From Candidatus Goldiibacteriota bacterium (GTDB lineage: Bacteria; Oederibacteriota; PGYV01), in the NCBI GenBank assembly GCA_016937715.1, contig JAFGWA010000092.1, positions 1 through 38,769 on the forward strand: DNA of 38,769 bases. Reading direction: 5' to 3'. The notes below the pieces were generated by a model, which was not told the origin of the DNA, did no database searches, and saw only the letters and a list, made by a program, of their open reading frames with translations. Below, one piece after another: positions 24,124-32,391 of this stretch; positions within the stretch are counted from its first letter, which is position 1; each line of letters starts with the position of its first letter. Both the position numbers and the translations under genes were made by a program.

Positions 24124-24148
24124 GTTTTTTGTTCTAAGAACAGAAAAC
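24124..24148. repeat. 25-bp near-perfect palindrome after the prohibitin gene
   Basis: GTTTTTTGTTCTAAGAACAG and the next five bases AAAAC form arms that pair over 12 bp around a central A, with one T-G mismatch. It begins five bases after the stop codon at 24119 and lacks a following T run, so it is not a standard terminator. It could be a factor-binding site or transcript end hairpin. Confidence 0.5.
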
Positions 24149-24267
24149 GGGCGTAATATTAAGAATGTTTTTAAGGATAATAAAGCAGGGGCGTAATACA
24201 ATCGCGGACATGCGAAAGGATTTGCGCCTCTGTTTAATAAAGGCCAAAATATTAATGGAGACAGTAA

Positions 24268-24873
24268 ATGTTCGGGGAACTGGCGGTTAATTTATTGCTT
24301 GGGTTTACTCTTGCGGCTCCTGTCGGGCCTGTAAATTCAGAAATTATGCGAAGGGGGCTGCAGGGCGGATTTAAGCCTGCTTTTTTATTCTCGCTTGGCG
24401 CATGTACGGCGGATTTTGTTATTATGATTATGGTTTTTTCCGGGTTTAAAAATTTCCTGTCGGGCGGACCGGTGGAACGTGTTATTTATTTTGCCGGTGT
24501 TATTTTTATAATTTATCTTGGGGCAAAGTCATGTATAACCGCTTTCAGCATAAAATCAAAAAAAACAGCTGCGATTTACGGTACAAATTATCTTCAGGGA
24601 TTTCTGCTGACTTTATTAAACCCTATGACTTTAATCTGGTGGACCGGACTGTCCGCTATTGTGCTTAAGAATTCCGCTTACTTTTGGCTTACAGGCGGAA
24701 CCGCGGTGCTTGCCGGTGTTTTGTTATGGACTCTGTTTTTTTCCGTGTTAACTGCCGGTGGAAAGAAAGTATTAAATGAAAAGGTTATAAGTGTTATATC
24801 CCTTGTTTCAGGGGCTTTCCTTATTATATTGGGGCTGTTTTTTGCCGTGCAGGGAATAAAGGGAGTTCTGTAA
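24268..24873 (+). CDS. LysE/RhtB-family amino acid exporter
   Basis: A 201-residue inner-membrane protein with six hydrophobic segments. The N-terminal 'L-L-L-G-F-T-L-A-A-P-V-G-P-V-N-S-E' is the LysE-family signature, and 'L-L-T-L-L-N-P-M-T-L-I-W-W' (about 113-125) is the second conserved motif with the helix-breaking Asn-Pro. Length is standard. The family exports amino acids or small amino acid derivatives by proton antiport; the cargo is not evident. The GH3-type gene starts two bases after its stop, which suggests that the product or substrate of that enzyme might be the cargo. Confidence 0.9.
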   Translation: MFGELAVNLLLGFTLAAPVGPVNSEIMRRGLQGGFKPAFLFSLGACTADFVIMIMVFSGFKNFLSGGPVERVIYFAGVIFIIYLGAKSCITAFSIKSKKTAAIYGTNYLQGFLLTLLNPMTLIWWTGLSAIVLKNSAYFWLTGGTAVLAGVLLWTLFFSVLTAGGKKVLNEKVISVISLVSGAFLIILGLFFAVQGIKGVL

Positions 24874-24874
24874 T

Positions 24875-26551
24875 ATGAGATATCTTCTGGAAACGGCAAT
24901 TAGAATAAAAGGAGCCCTGCTTCAGGCGCGTCTTGATAAAGCGGCAGATAATCCGGCAGGTGCCCAGCAAAAGCTGCTTCTGTCTATTCTTAAGAAAAAT
25001 GCCGCGTGTGAATATGGCAAGGCGCATAATTTTTCTGCCATAAGGGATGAATCGGGATATAGAAATAATGTTCCCGTGGTCAGATATGGAGATGTTGAAC
25101 CGTATATCAGAAGAATGCTTAAAGGTCAAAAGGATGTTCTGGTGTGCGGACATATTGTGATGTTCAGCATGACGTCCGGAACCAGTGCTTCGCCCAAATA
25201 TGTGCCGATGACTGATGAATCTTATAAAAAGACAATGGACCTGACTTTTCACTGGCTTTATGGCGCTATAAAAGCGCATCCGAAGCTTCTTGCCGGTAAA
25301 AATATCGGAATGGCAAATAAAGGTATTGAAGAAATATCAGAAGGCAATATTGTCTGCGGCTGTTTCTCGGGAATGGTGCGTTCAGGGGCTGCTTCCCGTT
25401 TTGGCGGAATTCATGCGGTGCCGGAAGAAGTTTCCATGCTGGGTGATTATAAAACCCGGTATTATATGACTGCAAGGTTTTCTTTTGAACAAAACGTTTC
25501 TTTTATAGTAACCCCGTGCCCGCTGACAATAATTAATATGGTAAAAACAGGTATGGAGTACTCCGGGGTTATAATAGAGAGCATAAGAAAAGGCGTGCTT
25601 TTTCCTGAAGGGTTTTTTGCGGGTGAAAAATCAGACCCTGCTGTCATTAAGAAACTTTCAAAGTATATAAAACCAAATCCCAAAAAGGCGGATGAACTTG
25701 AAAGTATACTGAAGAGAGAAGGAAAACTGATGCCGTATCATGTCTGGCCGGGGATGCGGCTGATAGGATGCTGGCTGGCCGGAAATGTGGGATATAAGTC
25801 TGATGAACTTGATTATTATTTTGGTAAAGGTATTGCCAAAAGGGATCTGGGTTACATAGCCAGCGAGGCGGCATGTTCCATACCGTATAAAGATAATTAT
25901 CCCGGGGCTGTTTTAGCTGTGGAAAGTAATTACTATGAGTTTATTCCGGAAGAACAGGCTGATTCCGGAGCTTATACGGTTTTAAACTGCGGGCAGCTTG
26001 AAATAAATAAGAATTACAAGATACTGCTTACAAACGGCAGCGGGCTGTACAGGTATGATATAGGCGATATAATAAGGGTTACGGGTTTTTATAAAAAGGC
26101 GCCCGTGATTACTTTTCAGCGAAAGTGCAATGACATAATTGATATAAGCGGTGAAAAAAACCATGTAAATCATTTCATTGAAACTTTTGCAGAAATAAAA
26201 AAAACAGCGGGTATTGAAGTCAGGCAGTTTCGGGCTGTGGGTAATGCCGCAAAAAGCAGGTATGATATTTATATTGACGCGGATAATAAAGAAGAAATAA
26301 GGCGGATGCTGCCGCAGTTGATTGAAAACACGCTTAAAGCGGTGAATCCCGAATATCTGGATGAAAGGGATTCGGGCAGGCTGGATCCGCCGGTATTTTA
26401 TTTTATGAAACCGGGATGGGAAGCGGAAATTATGAGAGGGCATATTAATAACGGACGGAGGGACACCCAATATAAATGGAAGTCAATGGCGTACGAGCCG
26501 GACGTAAAGGACAGCGGTTTTGTAGAGATGACAGTCGCACAATCATCATAA
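24875..26551 (+). CDS. GH3-family acyl-adenylating enzyme
   Basis: A 558-residue member of the GH3 branch of the ANL adenylation superfamily. Recognisable pieces are 'F-S-M-T-S-G-T-S-A-S-P-K' (about 98-109), the ATP-binding P-loop equivalent, 'C-G-Q-L-E-I-N' (about 371), and 'L-T-N-G-S-G-L-Y-R-Y-D-I-G-D' (about 386-399), which is the GH3 motif with catalytic Asp. The C-terminal part has 'C-N-D-I-I-D-I-S-G-E-K'. Plant GH3 enzymes join acyl acids such as jasmonate to amino acids through an acyl-AMP; the substrates of bacterial versions are largely unknown. It is translated almost in overlap with the LysE-type exporter. GGGAG precedes the ATG. Confidence 0.85.
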   Translation: MRYLLETAIRIKGALLQARLDKAADNPAGAQQKLLLSILKKNAACEYGKAHNFSAIRDESGYRNNVPVVRYGDVEPYIRRMLKGQKDVLVCGHIVMFSMTSGTSASPKYVPMTDESYKKTMDLTFHWLYGAIKAHPKLLAGKNIGMANKGIEEISEGNIVCGCFSGMVRSGAASRFGGIHAVPEEVSMLGDYKTRYYMTARFSFEQNVSFIVTPCPLTIINMVKTGMEYSGVIIESIRKGVLFPEGFFAGEKSDPAVIKKLSKYIKPNPKKADELESILKREGKLMPYHVWPGMRLIGCWLAGNVGYKSDELDYYFGKGIAKRDLGYIASEAACSIPYKDNYPGAVLAVESNYYEFIPEEQADSGAYTVLNCGQLEINKNYKILLTNGSGLYRYDIGDIIRVTGFYKKAPVITFQRKCNDIIDISGEKNHVNHFIETFAEIKKTAGIEVRQFRAVGNAAKSRYDIYIDADNKEEIRRMLPQLIENTLKAVNPEYLDERDSGRLDPPVFYFMKPGWEAEIMRGHINNGRRDTQYKWKSMAYEPDVKDSGFVEMTVAQSS

Positions 26552-26574
26552 TAATATTTAATTGTTATGTTTTT

Positions 26575-26583
26575 TGGTATAAT
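26575..26583 (+). promoter_or_regulatory. Extended -10 element before the 26611 lipoprotein gene
   Basis: TGGTATAAT is a perfect extended -10, 28 bases before the ATG. A -35 box is not convincing, as expected of extended -10 promoters. Confidence 0.55.
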
Positions 26584-26610
26584 ATAAAAAATTAAGGAGG
26601 CTGTAAAATT

Positions 26611-27183
26611 ATGAAAAAAGTCATGTTTCTTGTTCTGGCTGTAATTGTTTTACCTGTTGTTTTTATTGCGTGTTCAAAAAGCAGTTCGCCAAGCGCTCCG
26701 TCAACTGTTCCGGCAGGGGATTCACCTGACACCGCTATTGCAGTGGCTTTGGGAAGTTCAATTACAGGGCTTACGTTTGACGGTTTATGCGACCAGGATT
26801 GGTTTAAAGTTTCAGTTACGTCAGGTACGTCATATGTTTTAAGGACTTTTGACCTTACAAATGATGACACTGACCCGGACGGGACAGGCGATACAGATAC
26901 CTTTATGTATGTTTTCACACCTGATGGTAAGAACGCTTTAACAACACGCGATGTTGCTGATATAGAAGCGAATAATATTGCTTATAATGATGATTGTGCC
27001 AGCAACTGCGGTTCAGACCCGTCAGGGATACACCACTTAAGTACGGTTAATTATACGGCGGATTTTACCGGTACTCTTTATATTGTTGTAATTCCGTATG
27101 AATGCCAGGAGGATTCATATACGGAATTGGATAATGTCACGAATCCGGGATACTCGTTTGAAGCAATTGAGGATGTAATTTAA
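26611..27183 (+). CDS. Lipoprotein with a PPC-like beta domain
   Basis: A 190-residue lipoprotein behind AAGGAGG. The signal peptide is 'M-K-K-V' plus a hydrophobic run, with lipobox 'V-F-I-A-C' at about 17-21. A Ser/Pro linker (22-40) follows. The remainder resembles a pre-peptidase C-terminal (PPC) jelly-roll: 'D-S-P-D-T-A-I-A-V', 'D-Q-D-W-F-K-V-S-V-T-S-G', and a strand 'G-T-L-Y-I-V-V'. An Asp/Gly-rich loop (about 90-102, with many D-x-D steps) looks fit for calcium, and one pair of Cys (about 130 and 134) may form a disulfide. PPC-like domains aid secretion or stabilise surface proteins; here it stands alone, so its role is unknown. Confidence 0.8.
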   Translation: MKKVMFLVLAVIVLPVVFIACSKSSSPSAPSTVPAGDSPDTAIAVALGSSITGLTFDGLCDQDWFKVSVTSGTSYVLRTFDLTNDDTDPDGTGDTDTFMYVFTPDGKNALTTRDVADIEANNIAYNDDCASNCGSDPSGIHHLSTVNYTADFTGTLYIVVIPYECQEDSYTELDNVTNPGYSFEAIEDVI

Positions 27184-27192
27184 GATATAAAT

Positions 27193-27241
27193 AAAAGAGT
27201 CCGGAATAAAGCGTTAATTTGTTTTATTGCCGGGCTTTTTT
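27193..27241. terminator. Bidirectional intrinsic terminator
   Basis: The left arm, AAAAGAGTCCGGAATAAA (27193-27210), pairs with 27223-27240 through CCGG/CCGG and AATAAA/TTTATT, with one bulged G and two G-T pairs. Runs of A on the left and T on the right make it work in both directions: for the lipoprotein gene on the plus strand and the TPR gene on the minus strand, which ends at 27241. Confidence 0.8.
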
Positions 27242-27540
27242 TATTGCTGTGCCTGTGGTGGGGTTTCGGGGAACATTTTTGCGATGTCTGTTTTTATTCT
27301 TAGAACCTTTATTTCATCGCCCTTGGACGCGAAAATTGCCACGACTTTTTCATAAAGGTTTTTTGATTTGAACCTGTCGCCTTTTTCATAGTATGCCTTG
27401 GCAAGCGGTTCTATTATATAGGGGTCGTCCGGAAAATCCGCGTATAAAACTTCGTATTCAGATACGGCTTTATCCCAGTTTTTGGTTGCAAGATAAACCC
27501 TTGCGCACCTTATTAAAACCAGCTTTGTTTTTTCGTTCAT
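27241..27540 (-). CDS. Small TPR-repeat protein
   Basis: A 99-residue protein made almost only of helices. Residues about 8-75 form two tetratricopeptide repeats: 'A-R-V-Y-L-A-T-K-N-W-D-K-A-V-S-E-Y-E-V-L' and 'P-L-A-K-A-Y-Y-E-K-G-D-R-F-K-S-K-N-L-Y-E', with the usual Trp, Gly, Tyr and Ala positions. The tail is Pro/Gln-rich. No signal peptide or membrane segment is present. Such small TPR proteins act as docking adaptors. It ends at the shared terminator and is transcribed away from the M20 gene by a separate unit or by read-through. Confidence 0.75.
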   Translation of the reverse strand: MNEKTKLVLIRCARVYLATKNWDKAVSEYEVLYADFPDDPYIIEPLAKAYYEKGDRFKSKNLYEKVVAIFASKGDEIKVLRIKTDIAKMFPETPPQAQQ

Positions 27541-27732
27541 CCGGTCTCCGGTTAAGCGGTTCTGACCCGGTTTATCCGATAATATTTCAAACCCCGCCCT
27601 TATTTATATATTACCACTTAACGGCAAAGAAAGGTCATATTAATTTTTTTAAAGGCGGCCCGGGAATCAGTTCTGCGGGGCGGATAATAAACGGGGATAT
27701 TCTGTTAAACCGCGTGAGCCGGATTTAAGGCG

Positions 27733-28890
27733 TTAATATTTAAATCTCATTAATTCTTTAAACACACGAACGCCTTCTTCAAGTTCTTTTACCGCTATTG
27801 ATTCATCTGCGGTATGGGAATTTTTATCCTCGCCCGGGCCTAATACCACGCAGGGCAATCCTATGGCTGAAAAAGCGCCGGCGTCTGTTGCAAATGCCGC
27901 GCCTATGGGAGTGCTGTCTAATCCTGCTTTTTTAATTGCTTCCAGTGTTTTTGTTATAAAGGGGGTGCTTAAGTCCTGTGACAGGGGGTTGTCTTTGAAG
28001 TCAGACTCTGCTGTTACCCGCAGGCCGGGATCCTGTTTTCTAAGCCCGCTTAAAACTTTCTCCACTTCCGGGATTACTGAATCCACGTCTTCTCCCGGCA
28101 TGACCCTGCGGTCCACGCGTATTATACATTCATCGGGAATTCCGTTAATCTGGCGGCCGCCGGTTATCATGTTTATTGAACACTGTGCTTTGCCGCATAA
28201 TGGGTGTACAGCAGTAAGTTTTGCAATATAGTCCTTTTCAATAGCATCCATTACTTTTACCATATCCTTGATAGCGGACCTGCCTTTGGATGGGTCAGAA
28301 GCGTGTGCCGCAATGCCTTTTACAATTACCTTAAAGTGCCCAATGCCGGCATGTGCAACGATTGGCATTAAAGAAGTTGGCTCCGCTATTACAACTCCCT
28401 GCGGTTTAAAGTTAAGTTTTGGCAGCTGTTCATTGCAGAATGCCGCGGCTCCGCTGCGGTGCTGCTCCTCGTCCACCGTGAATAAAAGGGCAATGTTATT
28501 TACGCAATTGTCTTCGCTGATTACTTCTTTTAACGCCCATAAAGCCGCTGCAATGCTGCCCTTATCATCGTTTGAACCGCGGCCAAGAATGCGGCCGTTT
28601 TTTTCTTCCCCGCAAAACGGGTCAAAATTCATCCCGTCAGCAGAGACTGTATCCATATGCGCGCAGAACATTATCCACGGGGCGCTTTTTTTAAATTCTT
28701 TTGTAATAAGAAGATTAGGGGCGCATCCGGAAACTTCCAGAAGCTGTGTTTTTAAACCGGAAGATTCACTCAGATTTTTTAAATATTCCGCGATTTTCTG
28801 TTCCGCTTTTATTTCGCCTGTAATAAACTGATTAACAGAAGGAATACGTACAAGGTCTGATAAAAGGTTTTTTACAGATTCCGGTTTCAT
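27733..28890 (-). CDS. M20-family metallopeptidase (ArgE/DapE-like)
   Basis: A 385-residue zinc peptidase or deacylase. The first metal motif is 'C-A-H-M-D-T-V' (His78, Asp80); 'G-R-G-S-N-D-D-K-G' (103-111) supplies the bridging Asp; and 'F-T-V-D-E-E-Q-H' (137-144) carries the catalytic Glu pair. The dimerisation domain contains 'G-I-A-A-H-A-S-D-P'. This is the ArgE/DapE/acetylornithine-deacetylase group; the substrate cannot be told from DapE, ArgE or a general dipeptidase. The frame is open 32 codons farther upstream, but ATG 28890 has GGGAGA in front and starts the conserved part. Confidence 0.9.
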   Translation of the reverse strand: MKPESVKNLLSDLVRIPSVNQFITGEIKAEQKIAEYLKNLSESSGLKTQLLEVSGCAPNLLITKEFKKSAPWIMFCAHMDTVSADGMNFDPFCGEEKNGRILGRGSNDDKGSIAAALWALKEVISEDNCVNNIALLFTVDEEQHRSGAAAFCNEQLPKLNFKPQGVVIAEPTSLMPIVAHAGIGHFKVIVKGIAAHASDPSKGRSAIKDMVKVMDAIEKDYIAKLTAVHPLCGKAQCSINMITGGRQINGIPDECIIRVDRRVMPGEDVDSVIPEVEKVLSGLRKQDPGLRVTAESDFKDNPLSQDLSTPFITKTLEAIKKAGLDSTPIGAAFATDAGAFSAIGLPCVVLGPGEDKNSHTADESIAVKELEEGVRVFKELMRFKY

Positions 28891-29004
28891 TATGCGTTCT
28901 CCCGATTTTTTTTTACAGTATAACAGAATCAGAAATATAAGAAAAGCGGCATGCGGATTTTTCCTTACGGCATGTCGCATGTACAACTGTTCATCGGGTT
29001 ATGT

Positions 29005-29010
29005 TATAAT
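29005..29010 (+). promoter_or_regulatory. Candidate -10 box before the YitT-family gene
   Basis: TATAAT at 29005-29010 lies 26 bases before the ATG at 29036. At 17-base spacing the -35 region (28982-28987) reads TACAAC, a weak match. Confidence 0.35.
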
Positions 29011-29035
29011 TAAAATAATAAATAAGGGAGAGATT

Positions 29036-29884
29036 ATGAAAAATAAAATTAAAGACGCGGCATACAATATATTCCTGATAACCGCCGGAAGCCTGATTAC
29101 GGCTTTTGCCATAAAGGCTTTTCTGGTGCCGCAGGAATTTATTTCAAGGGGCGCCACAGGCATATCCCTTATGATATCTTATAAAACCGATATTCTGCCT
29201 TTGGGCGTGATTTATCTGCTTATAAATATTCCTATATTTGCCCTTGGATGGAAGTTTGTGGGCAGAAGGTTTACCGTTTACTCCCTTATCGGCATGGGCA
29301 TATATACGGTCATACTGGGTTTAATGCCTTTTCAGTTTCACATGCAGGATAAGATGCTTTGCGCGGTTATTGCCGGAGGCCTGTCAGGGATAGGGCTTGC
29401 TATTGCCCTTCGTTCATACGGTTCTGCCGGCGGGGCGGATGTGCTTTACATTATAATAAATAAACTTACCGGCATGACAATAGGGACATCCTCGATGATA
29501 ATAAACACTTTAATAATAGGCGTTATGGCGGCGTTTTTTCCTGTGGAAAATGTATTATATACTTTGGTGTATATTTTTATAAATATGTATGTGACAAACA
29601 AGACTTTTCATGGTTTTGCCCACAGGCGCGCTGTCCTTATAATGTCGGAAAAATCCGACCAGATAGCGGAACATATGAAAAAGGAGCATCTTGCGTTTAC
29701 GGTAATTGACAGCAAGGGCGGTTATAAAGGCACTATGCAGAAAATTCTGTACTCTGTAGTGGAAAGAAAGAAGATAGCGTATCTGAAACGGTCAATTTTG
29801 AAAACAGATCCTAAAGCTTTTATAGCGGTTATGACGGCTGAAGATGTCACAGGGGTGGAAATAGGCAATCAGCCGCATTGGTGA
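29036..29884 (+). CDS. YitT-family membrane protein (DUF161 with DUF2179)
   Basis: A 282-residue protein. The N-terminal region has five to six membrane segments (about 10-200) with the family features 'F-L-V-P-Q-E-F-I-S-R-G-A-T-G' and 'R-S-Y-G-S-A-G-G-A-D-V-L'. The C-terminal soluble domain (about 205-282) is the DUF2179 type, including 'G-G-Y-K-G-T-M-Q-K-I-L-Y-S-V-V' and 'T-A-E-D-V-T-G'. Homologs are common in Gram-positive and Gram-negative bacteria, with no clear activity. The frame is open from 28892, but AAGGGAGAG before ATG 29036 fixes the start. It is divergent from the M20 gene and probably carries its own promoter. Confidence 0.85.
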   Translation: MKNKIKDAAYNIFLITAGSLITAFAIKAFLVPQEFISRGATGISLMISYKTDILPLGVIYLLINIPIFALGWKFVGRRFTVYSLIGMGIYTVILGLMPFQFHMQDKMLCAVIAGGLSGIGLAIALRSYGSAGGADVLYIIINKLTGMTIGTSSMIINTLIIGVMAAFFPVENVLYTLVYIFINMYVTNKTFHGFAHRRAVLIMSEKSDQIAEHMKKEHLAFTVIDSKGGYKGTMQKILYSVVERKKIAYLKRSILKTDPKAFIAVMTAEDVTGVEIGNQPHW

Positions 29885-29926
29885 GATTAGGCAGTAGATA
29901 TTAGACAGAGCAAAAGGAGATTATAA

Positions 29927-30355
29927 TTGAAGCAGCTTATTGATTTTCAGAATGAATGGGAAATTATCGCGGAAAAGGGAATGGCTGATTATGGCTCTTT
30001 AACGGCAGACGAGCGTGTATGGTTTAACTGCCATACTTTAATGGAGCAGGCGGACAGCGGCATTATAAGTTTCTATTATAATGAAAGTGCCGGCCATGTT
30101 GACGATACAATACACGACCTTGAAAAAATAGGGTTTACAGAACCGATTGCGCTGTTAAAAAAGATAAACGCGCTGTTTCCTGACGGTATTGTCCCGGATT
30201 TGGAAAAACGCAATGAAATAATCAACAGCTGGGACAGCGAAGAATATAACTTAATGTTTGAAGAAATTGATGACAAGTTTTACGGCTTCAAGAAACAATT
30301 TACCAAAAAGATACTTGATTTTATAATGGATAAAGGTTTGGCATACAGAAAGTAA
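29927..30355 (+). CDS. DMP19-like (DUF4375) protein
   Basis: A 142-residue soluble helical protein with a TTG start behind AAAGGAG. It fits the DMP19/DUF4375 pattern: 'L-T-A-D-E-R-V-W-F-N', a central 'D-S-G-I-I-S-F-Y-Y-N-E-S-A-G' with the family's Gly/Phe/Tyr spacing, then 'A-L-L-K-K-I-N-A-L-F-P-D' and 'D-D-K-F-Y' near the end. DMP19 of Neisseria is a DNA mimic that binds a transcription factor; most DUF4375 proteins are uncharacterised, and this one is not shown to mimic DNA. It is strongly acidic in places but not overall. The upstream gene ends 42 bases away. Confidence 0.6.
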   Translation: MKQLIDFQNEWEIIAEKGMADYGSLTADERVWFNCHTLMEQADSGIISFYYNESAGHVDDTIHDLEKIGFTEPIALLKKINALFPDGIVPDLEKRNEIINSWDSEEYNLMFEEIDDKFYGFKKQFTKKILDFIMDKGLAYRK

Positions 30356-30391
30356 GCGCCTGCGGTTTAATGGATGTACAGGGGAGCGATA

Positions 30392-31072
30392 ATGAAAAAG
30401 ATAATGGTGGTAATATCTGTTGTTATGTTTTTCGGCGCGGTTATGGCGGCAGAGAGCAGCCCAAAGGATTATTGCCCGCTTGAACCCGGGTTAAAATGGA
30501 CATACGGTTTATATAATAAGAAAGATAAAATACAGCGGCCGGATGTTCAGGCGCTTATTGATAAGGCGGAAAAATACGGAAAACAGGAATACGCGCTTTA
30601 TGAAGTTCCATCCCGCGGAATAAAGTGTTTTGTCCGCGCCGATGATGAAGGCATCTGGGTAAAGGCCGCGCAGATGAATCTTCCCGTGTTAAGTTTTATA
30701 TATGTCACGCTTGAACTTGAAAAAGAAGCAAATATCCTTGTTTTTCCTGTTCAGCAGGGTCAAAAGTGGAATTATGAAGGCAATGTAAGAGTAAAAGCGC
30801 TTGCCATAATAAGCATAAAAGCAAAAGTTATGGTGGAGATGGAGAATAAAGGGATTGAAGAGGTCTTAGCCGGCGGTAATACTGTTTCCGCGTATCACAT
30901 AAGCGCGCGGGTAAACAGAAACCTTGTGGATAATAACCCGATGACAGGAAGCTGTTGGATGGCGCGGGGCCTGGGGCTGGTAAAAGCGGAAACAAAGAAT
31001 TCTATGCTGGCTTTACATGAAATTTCCGCGGGAAACATACAGGAAAAAACGGACAATAAAAACATAAGGTGA
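30392..31072 (+). CDS. Secreted protein of unknown family
   Basis: A 226-residue protein. GGGGAG precedes ATG 30392; an earlier in-frame ATG at 30374 lacks a site. A signal peptide (hydrophobic 4-18) is followed by 'V-M-A-A-E', so cleavage near 20 is likely and no lipobox Cys is present. The mature part opens 'D-Y-C-P-L-E-P-G-L-K-W-T-Y', the pattern of a family of secreted beta-rich proteins ('Y-P-L-x-x-G-x-x-W-x-Y') of unknown role. Just four bases separate its stop from the ankyrin start, so the genes should be co-translated. Confidence 0.75.
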   Translation: MKKIMVVISVVMFFGAVMAAESSPKDYCPLEPGLKWTYGLYNKKDKIQRPDVQALIDKAEKYGKQEYALYEVPSRGIKCFVRADDEGIWVKAAQMNLPVLSFIYVTLELEKEANILVFPVQQGQKWNYEGNVRVKALAIISIKAKVMVEMENKGIEEVLAGGNTVSAYHISARVNRNLVDNNPMTGSCWMARGLGLVKAETKNSMLALHEISAGNIQEKTDNKNIR

Positions 31073-31076
31073 TGAT

Positions 31077-32378
31077 TTGACTGAAGATGAAAGGTTATTA
31101 AATGCCGCGGAAAACGGCGATTTGGACGCGGTAAAAGACGCGGTAAAAAACGGGGCGGAATTTTTTAACGTGGCCATGTTAAAAGCCTCAAAAGCGGGCA
31201 GCCTGGACGTAATAAAGTATTTACTCCGTAAAGGCGCCAATAATATTCCGGACGCTTTAAAAATGGCCGCGTCATCCGGGCATGAAGAGGCGGTTAAATA
31301 CCTGCTGAATAAAACTGAATCGGGGTTTAACACGGCGGTTATGGAAGCGCTGGAGAGCGGCCACGACAATACCGCCGCCATGATGTTAAAAAGCGGGACA
31401 GGGAGCTTTCAGGAACTTCTAAGTTTTGCGTATGACAACAGCGACATGGCCTTATATAATAATGTAAAGCAGAAGGCGGGCAAAAAATTTATGCCGGCGT
31501 TAAGAATGGTTTTAACCGAAAGGTTCAGCGGCTTAAGCCGCAGCTTTACGGATGAGAAACTTGAAGCGTTTTTGAACAATGATGATGAAGTAAAATTGAC
31601 GGCTGTTTTGGACGCGGGGTTTGATGCGGATTATTTATTACTGTTTAATCACAATATTAAAGCGCCGCTGATTCTGTGTGCTTTGGCCGCGGGAAAGTTA
31701 AAAGCAGGCGCGGTAATTTTAAAACATAAAGCTGACCCCGGGGTAAAAGGAATTATTTATTTGAATGAAGAAGAAAAAGAGATATCTGTTTTTGACCTGC
31801 AGAATGATGAAAATGAAAGCCTGTTTGGCGCGGTTCTGCTTCAGGGATACGGCGGGTTAATAAAAACAGAACCGCTGAAAGTGTTCAAAGCGGCTATGCG
31901 CGGGAATAATGAGCCGGTGCTGGAAAAAATACTGCGCAATAAGGCTCTTTTAAAAACGGCAGGCGGCGGTTTTATAATATCCGCCCTGCTTTCTGAAAAA
32001 AGGGCGCTTGCCGTACGGTTAATTCAAAGCGGCGCTAAATTTACTGAAGCTAAGTTTTATACAAAAGAGCAGTTTGGAGCAATAGCAATGCTTGCTGATA
32101 AAAATGACACTGTAATGCTATATAATCTTAGTTCTGCCGGCCTTACAAAGAGGCGGGCAAAGTATGATGTAAAGAAAAGCTGGGAGATTCCGCTTGTAAA
32201 AGCTGCTTTTGACCGGAATTACAGGCTATTATCCCTGCTGGTGAAGAATTTCTTTGACCCAAATGAAAAAATAAGCGGCGATACAACTCCGCTGTCTTAC
32301 TGTACGGCAAATGGCGCCGACCCAAAGGCCCTGCGCATATTAAAACGCCGCGAAGAAAAAGACGGCGAAAATAAATAA
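31077..32378 (+). CDS. Ankyrin-repeat protein
   Basis: A 433-residue cytoplasmic protein with a TTG start. The N-terminal third (about 1-130) contains four to five ankyrin repeats, for example 'L-L-N-A-A-E-N-G-D-L-D-A-V', 'M-L-K-A-S-K-A-G-S-L-D-V-I-K-Y-L-L-R-K-G-A' and 'A-L-K-M-A-A-S-S-G-H-E-E-A-V-K-Y-L-L'. The remainder has looser helical repeats ending in another ankyrin-like block near 385-425 ('T-T-P-L-S-Y-C-T-A-N-G'). No signal peptide or membrane segment is present. Ankyrin repeats mediate protein binding. It lies between the secreted protein (4 bases) and the KaiC/PPDK fusion (13 bases), so it may be their adaptor. Confidence 0.85.
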   Translation: MTEDERLLNAAENGDLDAVKDAVKNGAEFFNVAMLKASKAGSLDVIKYLLRKGANNIPDALKMAASSGHEEAVKYLLNKTESGFNTAVMEALESGHDNTAAMMLKSGTGSFQELLSFAYDNSDMALYNNVKQKAGKKFMPALRMVLTERFSGLSRSFTDEKLEAFLNNDDEVKLTAVLDAGFDADYLLLFNHNIKAPLILCALAAGKLKAGAVILKHKADPGVKGIIYLNEEEKEISVFDLQNDENESLFGAVLLQGYGGLIKTEPLKVFKAAMRGNNEPVLEKILRNKALLKTAGGGFIISALLSEKRALAVRLIQSGAKFTEAKFYTKEQFGAIAMLADKNDTVMLYNLSSAGLTKRRAKYDVKKSWEIPLVKAAFDRNYRLLSLLVKNFFDPNEKISGDTTPLSYCTANGADPKALRILKRREEKDGENK

Positions 32379-32391
32379 AGCTCCGGAGGTA

